Of a stretch of DNA of 64,000 nt, positions 43,755 to 54,820 are shown piece by piece. A program made the translations under genes and the position numbers. This DNA is from Notospermus geniculatus. Its lineage: Eukaryota > Nemertea > Pilidiophora > Heteronemertea > Lineidae. The stretch covers positions 314,430 to 378,429 of the forward strand of contig NMRB01000089.1 of the NCBI GenBank assembly GCA_002633025.1. The letters run 5' to 3'. Each line of letters opens with the position of its first letter. Positions within the stretch are counted from its first letter, which is position 1. Under the pieces are notes generated by a model, which saw nothing but the letters and a program-made list of their open reading frames with translations, was not told where the DNA came from and did not search any database.

Positions 43755-44870
43755 GTAAACCTCGCGTAAGTCGCCGGCGCCTAACCCACCAAAGTGTTTA
43801 AAGCCTCACAGTATTGAATTTTACGACATTTTCAAAGTGTTAGGACTATGCAGGCAGAGGTCCCATAGCCTCATGATGGTCCCCAAAATCTTGCCTGATA
43901 CGTACTTCCAAGAATCAAGACCTAGTTTTCAGCACACAATGAAAAAACTGCAGGCAGAGCTCTAATGCATTCAGATAGAGTATAGTACATTTTACACTAC
44001 ACTAACGTCGGAGGACGTAAGCAGTTTCTGAATTCAATACAGTGTGGCTTTAAGTCGACAGAGCTGAAAAGGTCCCAATTTCCTGTAATGATATTTCCCA
44101 TTAAGTTACCTTCGCTAAGTCGCCATTCCTAAGTCGTCAAAGTGCCTAAGTCGTCGTATATATCCTGGTGCCTACTGCGTAAAGCAATGCTTTTCGCATT
44201 GCGTAAGTCGACACGCGACGATCGCGGCACAACTACGAATGGTAAGTTATAAATGAGGAATCCACATCACTTTCGCAAAATCAATTCAACTTTGACATCG
44301 CGCTGCATGTCTGCAGTCAAGATATTTGACTCGTACAACAGTCGAAACTACATGTATTTCATTTTCCCTAGGAATCCACTGCCGATTTACTGCTTTGCAA
44401 CCTGCTACCTGCGATTGAATACGACCGCAAGGAACTACCGCTCGCGGACCTGAAATTAATCACATTTTCGCCTTTGGTGGAAACAAAAATATTTCTGGCG
44501 AAAATGATGTCTAGGTCGTCCACGACGGCCATCGAGCGCCAATAGCCTGATCAGGTTGAATATCACAGGTGGATTCCAAGGATTTGACTGGTTTCCTGCT
44601 TTGACACCAAGTCCAAAAGATTTGAATAGGCCCTACCGTGGCAGGTGGCCAGCTCTAGGTTAGAGCAAAAGCCAACATTTGAAATGTACAGGTAATGTCG
44701 CAAATTTGTGAGTCGTAAGTCGCCAAAACGGCGAGTTGCATGCTTAAGTCGTCAAAATGGCGGCTTGTATGTAAGTCACCGAAATGTCGACTTATGCATA
44801 GCTCGTCAGATCTCTAAGTCGCCATAAAAATCATGGTCCCGAAAGTGTCGGCTAATGTATATTTTTTCTC
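43755..44870. mobile_element. pogo/Tigger-like remnant with TAAGTCGCC repeats
   Basis: The start ACAGTAAACCTCGCGTAAGT resembles pogo/Tigger termini (CAGT-A-ACC-TCGC). The body repeats TAAGTCGYCAAA-type units (44105-44170 and 44710-44830). No clean right terminus or transposase frame. A TTAA-type element is nested at 43798-44053. Confidence 0.5.
43798..44053. mobile_element. TTAA-flanked miniature element, copy 2
   Basis: Homologous end to end with 33211-33470 and again bordered by TTAA (43798-43801 and 44050-44053). The host sequence on either side is the AAGTCG-repeat element. Confidence 0.85.
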
Positions 44871-44899
44871 ATCTCATGAATAAACAATACACTACTAAT

Positions 44900-45582
44900 G
44901 CCAAATCGGTTAATGTCGTCCTGGGTATAACAGAAATATACCCAGGTTCAATGTCGTCCTACAAAACTATACTCTGGGTGTAGTTCGATCTACAAAAGTA
45001 TACCCAGTACCGTAGTTTTGAGCCTAGGTACGAGTCGGGATTGGATGGCCGCCATTTTGTTTCTCGCTTCAACTGAGACGGCAGTTTTGCAAGTTCAACA
45101 TCGTCAACATACCAGTCAGTATTGTCAGCTTTTGTGCTCATATAATAGCATGGGTCAACTGTTAACATTTGTCTTAACACAATGGTCCAAACTTATCGCA
45201 AGTTACGGTGACAATTTCAAAGAAATGAGCAAACGAACAGACCCGATCTGCGTGTTCATCTACGTCCGCATCGACATTACATCAGCCCTGCTGCGAGTAC
45301 TATTGCGGATTTGAGTGGCGATAAACGGCACGAAAAATTCTCTGATGAATGTCGGTACGATGATATTAAAGTGGTGCCCGTCGTGTCGTGCGCCAGAGCG
45401 ATGTTTTTCGACTTGCCATGTTTGTGCATGGTGATGTGGCATTCTCAAGAACAATCTCGTCTTCAGGTGCTGTATCCAATCCTTGGTATATTTTTGTAGA
45501 TCGAACTAGGTATAGTTTTGTAGGACGACATTGAACCTGGGTATATTTCTGTTATACCCAGGACGACATTAACCGATTCGGC
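44900..45582. mobile_element. Mutator-like element 1 (9-bp duplication ACTACTAAT)
   Basis: ACTACTAAT lies at 44891-44899 and 45583-45591. The ends GCC(A/G)AATCGGTTAATGTCG pair, and the arms continue through CTGGGTATAACAGAAATATAC for ~100 bp. The 45020-45480 interior is unique with short frames only, one minus-strand stretch (about 45075-45170) having protein-like composition. Confidence 0.88.
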
Positions 45583-45738
45583 ACTACTAATACAATCCAC
45601 TTGCAATAAACTCATTCATTCTCCACACTGCCTTGTTTCATTTCACCCCGGTATTTCACCAGGAGATGTTAGCCATTTTGCATCCGCAAATTTCATAGAC
45701 ATATCAGGTGTGTGAATGAATTGCTTCCGAGTTCCGAA

Positions 45739-46827
45739 TCAGTGATTTGATAACAACCCTTTCAATGTCCGTCTAAATCTGGTCCCTGTGAGACAGTAAA
45801 TATAAAAGTTCAAGCAACTGTTGACCAGGCCAAGGAAGTAGCAGAAATCAAGTGCCATAAAGTATGCGTCGTAATCGATATTATGATTGGGGAGAAACTG
45901 ACGGAATATTCCAATAATCTGCATCAGGGCTCCCGGAACTTCAAGTCCATTAAAAGTGATGACGACAGCTAAAACCCTGATTGTATCCATCTTTGCTCGT
46001 GAACCAGCCTTGCCGCCTGCCTGACCTGCAACTGATTTGTTCAGAGTTGTTATCAAGCGATATGAAATAAATATGAGGAATGTTATGGGGAAAAAAGTCG
46101 TTATCACCATATGCAGGGCGATGACATAGATGACAAGAAAATATACACTCGAGTAAAATTGTACTGGCTTGTTCCGAATGGGTATGTATGTCTCGGTACA
46201 GGGATCGTAGGTCCAGGCAATTTTGTACACAAACAACCATACAAATCGATAGAGAAAAGAAAATATAGCTGTGAGGAGACAACCGTAACGAGCGTTCCTG
46301 ATGGTACACAGCGACGCAGCCTTCAGCGGTTTACATATAGCAATGAATCGCTCCTCCGCCACGAACACAGTTAAGTACACAGACCATGTCTTCGCCATCC
46401 ACAGGAACGCCCAGAGATAGCCATAAGCCATAGTCCTAAATACCATGTACTCTATAAACACTCCCAAGTAGAAAGGAATCCGACGGAGTGAACTAAATAA
46501 AAGACGGCGCACAAGGAAGAGGCTATCGGCCACGGCGAGACAGCGGAGAAAGACCGAGGTCGACGTGAATGGTTTCTCCCTCCCCAATACGACGAAGGCT
46601 AAACTGTTACCGACTAAACCGATGAATATTGCGAGCATGTAAACTGGAACGTCTAGCAAGAAGTAGAACATAGTGACGTGTGATGTCGTAAACGGAATGT
46701 AATCGTAGCGAACGCATCTCATTGGCTCAGTGCTCTCGCCGATGCTGGCGCCATGTGACACGTTCACCCATGTCATTTTTTCAGGTTCCTCTATAATTGA
46801 CCATCTGTATTTATTTACGGCATACAC
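45739..46827 (-). CDS. Rhodopsin-family G protein-coupled receptor, neuropeptide-type
   Basis: An intact 362-codon single-exon gene. The N-terminus (residues 1-50) has an NVS glycosylation site. TM1 has GLVGNSLAFVVL (Asn 1.50). TM2 has LRCLAVADSLFL (Asp 2.50). The end of TM3 reads AEERFIAICKP (E-R-F in place of DRY). TM4-TM5 follow, with a Cys in loop 2 (DPCTE). Loop 3 is basic and Gly/Ala-rich (SVAGQAGGKAGSRAK). TM6 is IRVLAVVITFNGLEVPGAL, and TM7 ends NSCLNFYIYCLTG, a variant of NPxxY. The pattern is that of FMRFamide/peptide receptors, greatly expanded in many invertebrates; the ligand is unknown. An alternative start is Met18. It is surrounded by mobile elements and has no visible operon-like partners. 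Confidence 0.9.
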   Translation of the reverse strand: MYAVNKYRWSIIEEPEKMTWVNVSHGASIGESTEPMRCVRYDYIPFTTSHVTMFYFLLDVPVYMLAIFIGLVGNSLAFVVLGREKPFTSTSVFLRCLAVADSLFLVRRLLFSSLRRIPFYLGVFIEYMVFRTMAYGYLWAFLWMAKTWSVYLTVFVAEERFIAICKPLKAASLCTIRNARYGCLLTAIFSFLYRFVWLFVYKIAWTYDPCTETYIPIRNKPVQFYSSVYFLVIYVIALHMVITTFFPITFLIFISYRLITTLNKSVAGQAGGKAGSRAKMDTIRVLAVVITFNGLEVPGALMQIIGIFRQFLPNHNIDYDAYFMALDFCYFLGLVNSCLNFYIYCLTGTRFRRTLKGLLSNH

Positions 46828-47429
46828 TGCGCTGATTAAACGGGTCGTTTAGACCCGGGATACACCAACTTCATCTGAGATTGCTGGACTGCCACTTAAA
46901 GTCATGTCTACACCATCAACATTTTCAAAACATTTCTGCGACAAAACATTTTGAAAAGTGTTTTGGAAATGTTGCAGCTTGTTTTGGGGGTGGTCTACAC
47001 TCTGCAACAGTATCAAAACATGTTTCAATTTGTTTTAAAAAAGTGCCCCAATGTGCTCAGGCCGGCTGCGACTCCTCTTGATCGACAGTAATACAAAAAG
47101 TGTGGTAGAGCAAAGAGCAGGGGCCATATGCATAAAACTGCCTTAAGTTAAGTGTAAAACTGACCCTTAAGGCGGGGGGGGGGCCTACCTATGCCGACTT
47201 TATTGACGCTCTTTGAAAACAAGCGTCCTAACATATTCATGACAAAAAGTAACAAATTGATGTCAACAAAATGTTTTAGCTACAACCTTTATGCTCCCGT
47301 TCTGTGAAAGAATTGTTCATTCTGACCAATTACGATGGAGTTCATTAAGTTATAACAAGTTGTCAAAATTTGAGTTCGCAAACAATTTTGCAGACTAGGG
47401 ATGCGCGACACATCAGTTTCCCACATAGT

Positions 47430-48479
47430 CAGGCCATATGCATAAAACTACTTAAGTATGAAAATCCCAAGGGATTCCCTCAAACCACCACTAAAGTGGA
47501 AATCTTAACTTAAGGGAGGTGCAGAAAGCTGCTTTGGAATAGTGAAAGCCTCAAAATCACCCTTAACTCTAAGTGTGGTCGCAGTTCCTTTAACTGACTC
47601 CTTAACTTCACACAGTTGGGGCAGGCACAGGTTGGAATATGCTATCCATGTTGTTTTTTAATGCATGCTAGCCAAATAGGCCGGGGAAATTATGTGCTAG
47701 GCTAGGGTGGGACAACATTGAACTGTGCCAAGGATTTTGATTTGACAGACCATGTATCCTCTTTCTGTCCTACCAATTTGGTAACCTCTTTTCTTGTTTT
47801 CCACCGTTAAAAGCCATTTTACACAGTTCCTAACATACTAAAATGTGCATTACAGCATTGCCTGCAGTCATGTTCATGTACATACAGCCTACATTTGAGA
47901 AACCTTCCTTAAGTATAACACTTAAGAAATCTGGGAAACCCCTTGAATACTGAAATTTCATTGGCTGACACCACAATTCCTGGAAATACTTTAGTTAAGG
48001 GTTGCCCTTAGCTGAGTATGCCCTTAACTTGTTTTATGCATACACCTTAAGTATGGCACTTGGTAAAGTGAAATCCTTAGACTTTAAGGCTAAGTTTTAC
48101 ACTTAAGGGCGGACTTCCACCTGAAAATTTTCTGTCGTAATTTTCCTTTTGTAAACTTATAGAAAATTGTCAGACACGCTGTTGCATGATCAATTTCTGT
48201 AGCGTGGAAGAGGCCTTTAAAGATTATGTCAGCCAGTTATTTTAGTGTCCGACAGTTATTGCTTGGAATAGCACATGTTCTATTCCTCGCCCGAAATGTC
48301 TGCAATCTTTTCGAACAATACGCGGCAGTCGTCGACAATAGACACACGAGCAAATTTTGGACCACCTGCAACAGAGTGTCTGACAATTTTCCATAGGTTT
48401 CCATAAGGAAAATTGCGACAGAAAACTTTCAGGTGGAAGGCCGCCTTAACTTAAGGAAGTTTTATGCATATGGCCCCTG
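47430..48479 (+). mobile_element. Element A, copy A1, inserted into B1
   Basis: The ends are CAGGCCATATGCATAAAACT and AGTTTTATGCATATGGCCCC. Without element C and one TTAA it is 707 bp. Opposite orientation to A2, so the two form a >650-bp inverted repeat around 48500-49000. Confidence 0.88.
48107..48445. mobile_element. Element C, 339 bp, TTAA-type, inserted into A1
   Basis: TTAA at 48103-48106 and 48446-48449. The ends GGGCGGACTTCCACC and GGTGGAAGGCCGCC pair, continuing through TTTTCTGTCG. The arms are similar to the TTTCTGTCG hairpin at 10605-10769. Confidence 0.85.
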
Positions 48480-49761
48480 ATGCCTGCAGGGCCTAACGAT
48501 CCGTTTTTTACGAAAGTACTTTCCATTTAATTAGTATAAACTATTTAATGCCAAAAAAAGGCTCGATTTACAGTTTTTTGAAATATTTCATATTCCCGAC
48601 CAACTATCCAAAAAAGGCGATCGTGTTGCCCTAGAATGCACATATGGCAATAACATCCAAAAGAAATTTTTCAAATATATGTGTCCAAAAAAGAGAAAAC
48701 TTGTTTGGGAAATTTGAAAATTTCCATACCGCTGGCAAGTTACTTCTTGTTATGTAGATTTGTATTATTCCCGCCCTTTGAGTAAACTCTGTTCGGCCAC
48801 TTGTGACCAAAGCACCAGTGACAGAGCTGAACAATACCCACAGTGGACACAAAAGATTTACACTGAAGATCGGTTTTCGAAAACAGTATACCAGGGTGAG
48901 CGGATTTAATCTGAATGTGAATGACTGGTCGCACAAAGGCCAGTTCCGTGGATTGCCACTAGGGAATGAGCTCAGCTATAGGTAGTCCCCCGCCTTAAAG
49001 TCTAAGGATTTCACTTTACCAAGTGCCATACTTAAGGTGTATGCATAAAACAAACTAAGGGCATACTCAGCTAAGGGCAACCCTTAACTAAAGTATTTCC
49101 AGGAATTGTGGTGTCAGCCAATGAAATTTCAGTATTCAAGGGGTTTCCCAGATTTCTTGAGTGTTACTTAAGGAAGGTTTCTCAAATGTAGGCTGCATGT
49201 ACATGAACATGACTGCAGGCAATGCTGTAATGCACATTTTAGTATGTTAGGAACTGTGTAAAGTGGCTATTAACGGTGGAAAACAAAAAAAAGAGGTTAC
49301 CAAATTAGTAGGACAGAAAGAGGATACATGGTCTGTCAAATCAAAATCCTTGGCACAGTTCAATGGTATCCCACCCTAGCCTAGCACATAATTTCCCCGG
49401 CCTATTTGGCTAGCATGCATTAAAAAACAGCATGGATCATATTCCAACCTGTGCGTGCCACAACTGTGAAGTTAAGGAGTCAGTTAAGGGAACTGTGACC
49501 ACACTTAGAGTTAAGGGAGATTTTGAGACTTTCACTATTCCAAAGTAGCTTTCTGCATCTCCCTTAAATTAGGATTTCCACTTTAGTGGTGATTTGAGGG
49601 AATCCCTTGGGATTTTCATACTTAAGTAGTTTTATGCATATGGCTCCAGCACCCTCCGACGAATCAGTGATGGCGATATGAAATCTACAAGAATTCTCTC
49701 AGACAGGATTCATATATTCCGGTTTACATTCCAAGGTTGCAGTATGTGCAGCACCAATTTG

Positions 49762-50473
49762 GCCGAATGGGTGAATGTCGTCCTGGGTGACCCTAAATGT
49801 CACCCGGACACAACTGGGTGACGCTAAACGTCACCCAGAACAAGGCTGGGTGACGGTTAGACCCTGAGGGCCGTATTCACGGGTCGCACTTTAGCCTAAA
49901 GTGCAGCTTAAGTTAGACTTTCTCTGTGCTTGAAGCATTGAGAAAAGTCAGACTTTAATGAAAGTGCGACCCGTGAATAAGGCCCTAAACGTCACCCAGT
50001 TTGAAAGTCGTGCCATTTGAAAACCCGCGTCCGAGGTAAGTGGTACGTTGTTCGTATAGCTAAAAACGAATTCTGACATCTCCATCATTGACAAGCTCAA
50101 TGCCAGACAAAGATTTCCCAATCCTCTAAGTGCGACCCACCGACTTTACACTTTGCGTCCTTGGTCTTCCTCATCAGACGATGAAGATGCTTATTGCTGT
50201 ATCAAATCCATGTTTTTCTCGGATTTTATGATGCATAAACGTCAAAGTCACGTTTGTTCAATTCCATGATTTTGCGAGCGCTAGCTGCCGTGAGAGACGT
50301 TCCACTATCGATCGCCAAACTCAGACGCAGGTTTTAAAATGGCACGACTTTCAAACTGGGTGACGTTTAGGGTCTAAACGTCACCCAGCCTTGTTCTGGG
50401 TGACGTTTAGGGTCACCCAGTTTTGTGCCGGGTGACATTTAGGGTCGCCCAGGACAACATTCACCCATTTAGC
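49762..50473. mobile_element. Mutator-like element 2 (9-bp duplication ACCARTTTG)
   Basis: ACCAATTTG (49753-49761) and ACCAGTTTG (50474-50482) flank the element. The ends are GCCGAATGGGTGAATGTCG and the complement of its variant. The sub-terminal parts are tandem CTGGGTGACNNTAAA units in opposite senses. A separate foldback element (49868-49987, AGGGCCGTATTCACGGGTCG arms) is nested. From 50483 to 51060 I see no gene. Confidence 0.85.
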
Positions 50474-51059
50474 ACCAGTTTGGATCCAGTTCTCTCATTT
50501 GAAATCACGTCTGTATAGTATTGTGCGTTTTCCCCACAAAATGTAGTCCTGTCGACGTTAATTTACCTGTATGCGTTTGATCAGCGGAATTCTGGCCATC
50601 AGGACTGCGAAACAACCGAAAGTGGTGATTTTGTAGACCTAGATGGCTTGAACACACAATGACGTAGGTGCGGGTTGACTTGCTTCAAACTACTCACTTG
50701 TTGATAAGGTACTGTGTCAAGTTGTTTACCTACATTTTTATCATAATCTTATGTCAACGCAATTAGTTTATAGTACGGTAATCGTTTCATAAGTCCTTGG
50801 GCAATAAGATTTTTTATCAAGATAATTGCACACGTGTGATGTGTGTGGCATACTAGTATTTCATAGTATCAATGTACATGTAGGCACTGAAAGTGACAAA
50901 AAAGATAATTCTTCTGCTACGTAGGTACACACTATGGTCATGATGGTACTTACTTCTTCTCCCCTCTCTTCTTACCATGTCAGTCAAGGTGTCTGAATAG
51001 AGAATCAAACGCGCCATCTTCAATCTAATACTCACATCGGGAATTTATTGCCCATTAGG

Positions 51060-51600
51060 TCCAGGAATAATATGATTTGACCTAGAACAAATTGCAACAG
51101 AATTTTTTTTGCTTTATATGGTTCAGAATACCCTTCCAAACATCACATAAAAAATCCCTTCAAATCCGCCCCCCCCCCGAATTCAAGTGTGCATGTATAC
51201 TGCTAACTTATCCTCGTCCGTTTTAGACCCTACACTCTAAAAACTCAAGTGTTGAATTCAACACTCCAAAGAGGCTTGAGAGTGACAACATTATAAAGTG
51301 TTGTATCCAGCACTAAAGAGTTGAATGTAACACTTTAAATGTTGGATACAGCACTTTTATAGTGTTGTCACTCTCAAGCCTCTTTGATGTGTTGAATTCA
51401 ACACTTGAGTTTTTAGAATGTATACATGTATTACCAATAGATAGAAATATGGCACCTCTTAGTCAGATAGGCATGATTAGAACATCATTAAACTCGTATT
51501 TCTTGTAAAAACGGCAAATTTGTTGATTTTGGGTGTCATTTTTACAACACGACGACAACATATAATGTTCAAATCATGCCTATTTGACTAAAGGCGACGT
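51060..51600. repeat. Relic of the 34000-family repeat with a nested hairpin element
   Basis: 51065-51235 and 51422-51600 match parts of 33935-34440, including TTTTAGACCC and ATTACCAATAGATAGAAA. Between them 51233-51422 is a perfect-looking inverted repeat (ACTCTAAAAACTCAAGTG arms, AACACTTTAAATGTTGG core) bordered by TA. 51600-52110 holds no clear gene. Confidence 0.75.
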
Positions 51601-52118
51601 TCCACGTTGACCACTAGGTGTCACTACGGCCCAATTCAATGCATCTGGCGGACCCAGTCGTTATCGATCGAGCAGCAATCACGTAGATTTTCCTGTACAT
51701 TGGTCCGCTAAGACTTTTCTGCCATCTGTTAGCAATATGCGCGGCTGACTGCTCCTATTGTTGTCAGTCAACCTTGGCATTCAATGGTCCGCTGATTTGC
51801 GCACGTAATATTTGGAAACGTAATATAGTGAGCGTGTGTTGCAAACAGGAAACAAACCCAAGTGAAGAATAAAGTTTCAAAATTGCGAGCAATTTTTCTC
51901 CTTTTTTTATAAACATTTTTTGAACTTTGATAATGGAAATGTGTTGTTCACCAAACGGAGCTTGTCCGTATAACAGCCCATTTTTGAGGTAGATGCCCGC
52001 GAAATTCATACTCGCTCGCATGAAACTGATGGCAGGTTTCTATGACGTGAATGTGCACACACATTGAAATTGATCATAGTCGGCGTAAAATCCGGACGGA
52101 GTATGAACCACCCCTTAA

Positions 52119-52255
52119 AGGCCCGTTTCCACATGAGCGTTTCATGCTGCGTGATGCGTGATGCGTCAAATCGTTTGTTATTTTCCGCCGCTCTGCTTCC
52201 AAACAATGGGCGAAGCGTCAAAACGCGGCGTAAAACGCTCATGTGGAAACGGGCC
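52119..52255. mobile_element. GGCCCGTTTCCAC miniature element M1
   Basis: TTAA (52115-52118) and TTAA (52256-52259) flank the ends AGGCCCGTTTCCACATGAGC and its complement. The central part contains CAAACAATGGGCGAAGCGTC, shared in inverted form with M2. Confidence 0.8.
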
Positions 52256-52259
52256 TTAA

Positions 52260-52388
52260 GGCCCGTTTCCACAGAAGCGGTAGCGTGAGCGTTTTGACGC
52301 TTCGCCCATTGTTTGGAAGCAGAGCGGCGGAAAATAACAAAAGATTTGACGCATCACGCAGCGTGAAACGCGTCTGTGGAAACGAGCC
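52260..52388. mobile_element. GGCCCGTTTCCAC miniature element M2, back to back with M1
   Basis: Shares one TTAA with M1 and lies in the opposite orientation, so M1-M2 together form a larger palindrome. The right end is GTGGAAACGAGCC followed by TTTA. It cuts off the C-terminus of the Harbinger transposase. Confidence 0.8.
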
Positions 52389-53887
52389 TTTAGTCTTCGG
52401 TTGAAGCGGTTTTGAGCGGCTGTCAAGTGTCCTCTGTGGCCAAAAGGCTTCATGACCCAGGGGAGTAACGGGTATGCCGGATCACCAATTAACATTAAGG
52501 GTACATTGTGGCCTGCAATTAACCTATCTTGATTAGGCAGTAATTGTCCTGTCACCCCCATCTGATACATTCCTGAATTGGCGAAAATCCTGGCGTCATG
52601 TGCGCGGCCGGCGAATCCAAAAAATAAGTCTATAAAACGATACTTAAAGTCACACACACCCTGTAAAACAACTGAATGAAAGTGTTTGTGATTGTAATAA
52701 TCTGCAGGATTATCTACTGGTGCCTTAATCGGAATGTGCATACCATCTATGGCACCCACGCACTGGGGATATCTCCATCTGTCGTTGTAACCTTCTACAA
52801 TCGTGTTCAATCTGGCACCTGTGGGGAACTTTATATACATGGGGCACAAAATGTCGCATATCGCCTGACATGTTTCAAGGACAATTGTGCACACAGTTGA
52901 TCTTCCTAGTCCAACCTTTTGCGCCAAAGATCTGTACTCAATGGAGGTGGCCAAGTTCCAAAGAGTTAAAGCAAGACGTTCGTGGTGAGGTATTGCCCTG
53001 CCGAGTCGGCCATGTCGATTTAGAGGAATCGGAGGAATCAGAGGAAAATACAGTCTGCAGCCCGTCAGACACTAACGATCACACGCTATCATGTACTAAT
53101 ATATAAATACAGCCACGTGATCGAGTTAATATCATAATAGCTTTAGTGGGACTTGCAATTCGGCCCTTTTTCTCCTAAAGTGTTTGCATTCGGCCCTCAA
53201 GTCATCAGACTCTCTAGTCTTATCACCAACCTCGATCATGATGAGTTTATTATAACAACTCAATAGCACAGGAAATGTTGTGATTTATCTATTCTGGTAA
53301 TTTTATACTTTATCATACGGTGATTTTCTGGATTTTCCAGCCCGATTCCTCTGATTCCTTCGATTCCTCCGATTCCTCTAAATCGACATGGCCTGCGGAG
53401 TCGGGTATCTTGTTTTTCAATAGCTGGTCTCAATTGGACACAAAGCATCTCGAACGTTGCCCTGGACATCCTCAGATTTTCCCTTCAATCACTGTCTTCA
53501 GGCCAAAGATCATTGTAGTAAATTTCATGCCAGTAATTTCGGAGTCGGCGTTTCACCCAGAAACGACGCGGTCGTGGATTGCGATCGATGGTCAAATCCT
53601 GTAGGGCATTACGTGGCCAGAAGAGCAATCATATTCCTTCGCCGTTGAATCTGATGCTGACAGAATCGTGCACGGCGCTCCCGTGCGAAATGGCGCAGGC
53701 GCAACACCCGTCGGCGTTGATTTATCATTGTCCTTCTCAAGAAATTGAACATGAGAAAGAACAACAGGAAATTGACGGCAGGATCATCATTCACTGGCAT
53801 GACTTGTCTCATGGGCGCATCCATCTTGGAATTAATGCCCTTGACCCCTTCGATAATAATCCCTAGAAAGGCAATTAGATGGCGCAT
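52389..53887 (-). pseudogene. Harbinger (PIF/HARBI1-like) transposase, broken
   Basis: The N-terminal Met at 53887 and an Arg-rich stretch (about 53660-53720) are followed in another frame by RPRRFWVKRRLRNYW. A TGA stop follows before RENLRMSRATFEMLCVQLRP. An inserted element (53019-53395) then splits it. The main frame continues ALTLWNLATSIEYRSLAQKV, then YPQCVGAIDGMHIPI (first catalytic Asp), FFGFAGRAHDARIFANS (second Asp) and LMLIGDPAYPLLPWVMKPF, ending near the Asn-Arg-Phe-Asn block. The catalytic Glu helix that normally follows is gone, replaced by M2. DDE nucleases of this type normally act with a Myb-like partner, not seen here. Confidence 0.9.
53019..53395. mobile_element. 377-bp foldback element inside the Harbinger gene
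   Basis: CCGAGTCG (53011-53018) and CGGAGTCG (53396-53403) are an 8-bp duplication with one change. The ends GCCATGTCGATTTAGAGGAA and complement are followed by GATTCCTCC-type repeats in the right arm. The transposase reading is restored to register across the site. Confidence 0.85.
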
Positions 53888-54048
53888 GGGTTAATCCGCA
53901 TTCAGTGTGACGGCACTCAATCTGAATTCAATCCGAATTAACCCCTAGTGTGAACGCACCGCTTTTAATTCGATATAACAAATTCGAAATCCGGGGACCG
54001 ATATACGGAATTCGAATTGAATTCGCATTCAGTGTGAACGCGGCTTAA

Positions 54049-54229
54049 GGCCCATTTCCACTATAGCGGGCTCCGCGGCGGTTTCCGGCGAGCGGTGCGG
54101 TTTTCACAGGGTTTTGTATAATCCTTCGATGGTTTAACAATACAGTGGCCTATTGATTATCCAAATGCCTGTGAAAACCGCTCCGCTCGCCGCAAGACGC
54201 GGCAGAATCCGCTATAGTGGAAACGGGCC
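54049..54229. mobile_element. GGCCCGTTTCCAC-family miniature element M3
   Basis: TTAA left, TTTA right. The ends GGCCCATTTCCACTATAGCG and complement match M1 and M2 in their first 13 bases. The preceding 53888-54045 carries GAATTCGAAT-rich sequence ending CAGTGTGAACGCGGCTTAAG, possibly the Harbinger element's own end. Confidence 0.8.
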
Positions 54230-54262
54230 TTTAGGCAGGTACACCTTTTTGTTGGCCAGGGC

Positions 54263-54643
54263 CATATGCATAAAACTTCCTTAAGTTAAGTGTAAAACTT
54301 TACCAAGTGCCATACTTAAGATGTATGCATAAAACAAACTAAGGGCATACTCAACTGAGGGCAACCCTTAACTAAAGTATTTCCAGGAATTGTGGTTAGC
54401 CAATGAAATTTCAGTATTCAAGGGGTTTCCCAGATTTCTTGAGTGTTATACTTAAGGAAGGTTTCTCAAATGTAGGCTGCATGTACATGAACATGACTGC
54501 AGGCAATGCTGTAATGCACATTTTAGTATGTTAGGAACTGTGTAAAGTGGCTATTAACGGTGGAAAACAAAAAAGAGGTTACCAAATTGGTAGGACAGAA
54601 AGAGGATACATGGTCTGTCAAATCAAAACCCTTGGCACAGTTC
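54263..54643 (-). mobile_element. Element A, truncated copy A3
   Basis: CAGGGCCATATGCATAAAAC begins it and it follows A2 closely up to TTGGCACAGTTCA, then stops at a different element. The rest of A is absent. Confidence 0.85.
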
Positions 54644-54644
54644 A

Positions 54645-54820
54645 AGACCGGTGTAACGTTTTTCAGTGTTCCCCATCTGCGAGTGTTCCCCTGCTATTGT
54701 CTGGCGGAATAAGCCGCGACTTGACAATAGGGGACACACAGAGTAACGTATGGATCTATCTGCCAGTGTTTCCAAAACAATAGTGGCAACACGGAAACAC
54801 TGGAAAACTTTACACCGGCT
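54645..54820. mobile_element. Foldback element, CCGGTGTAA arms
   Basis: ACCGGTGTAACGTTTTTCAG pairs with CTGGAAAACTTTACACCGG. Its insertion coincides with the truncation of A3. Downstream 54830-55640 is A/T-rich with no recognisable gene. Confidence 0.65.

Larger units (their letters stand above)
47171..48994. mobile_element. Element B, copy B1, TTAA-type, inserted into A2
   Basis: TTAA at 47167-47170 and 48995-48998. The ends GGCGGGGG...CCTACCTATG and CTATAGGTAGTCCCCCGCC pair. The undisturbed A1 copy has a single TTAA at the corresponding place. Homologous to 59408-60283. It contains A1. Confidence 0.88.
47118..49649 (-). mobile_element. Element A, copy A2 (~0.7 kb), split by element B
   Basis: The ends CAGGGGCCATATGCATAAAA (47118) and TTTTATGCATATGGCTCCAG (49649) are inverted. 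Without B and one TTAA it is 704 bp and aligns with A1 in reverse orientation. Units of CTTAAGT recur in both arms. No coding frame; hAT-like CAGGG ends but no target duplication found. Confidence 0.88.

Noticed and set aside
46881-47081. Short frame next to the GPCR
   Set aside because: Built from AAAACATTTTGAAA-type imperfect repeats; no protein character.
50853-51035. 60-codon minus-strand frame
   Set aside because: No motif, homolog or splice support; 50483-51060 left as unannotated.
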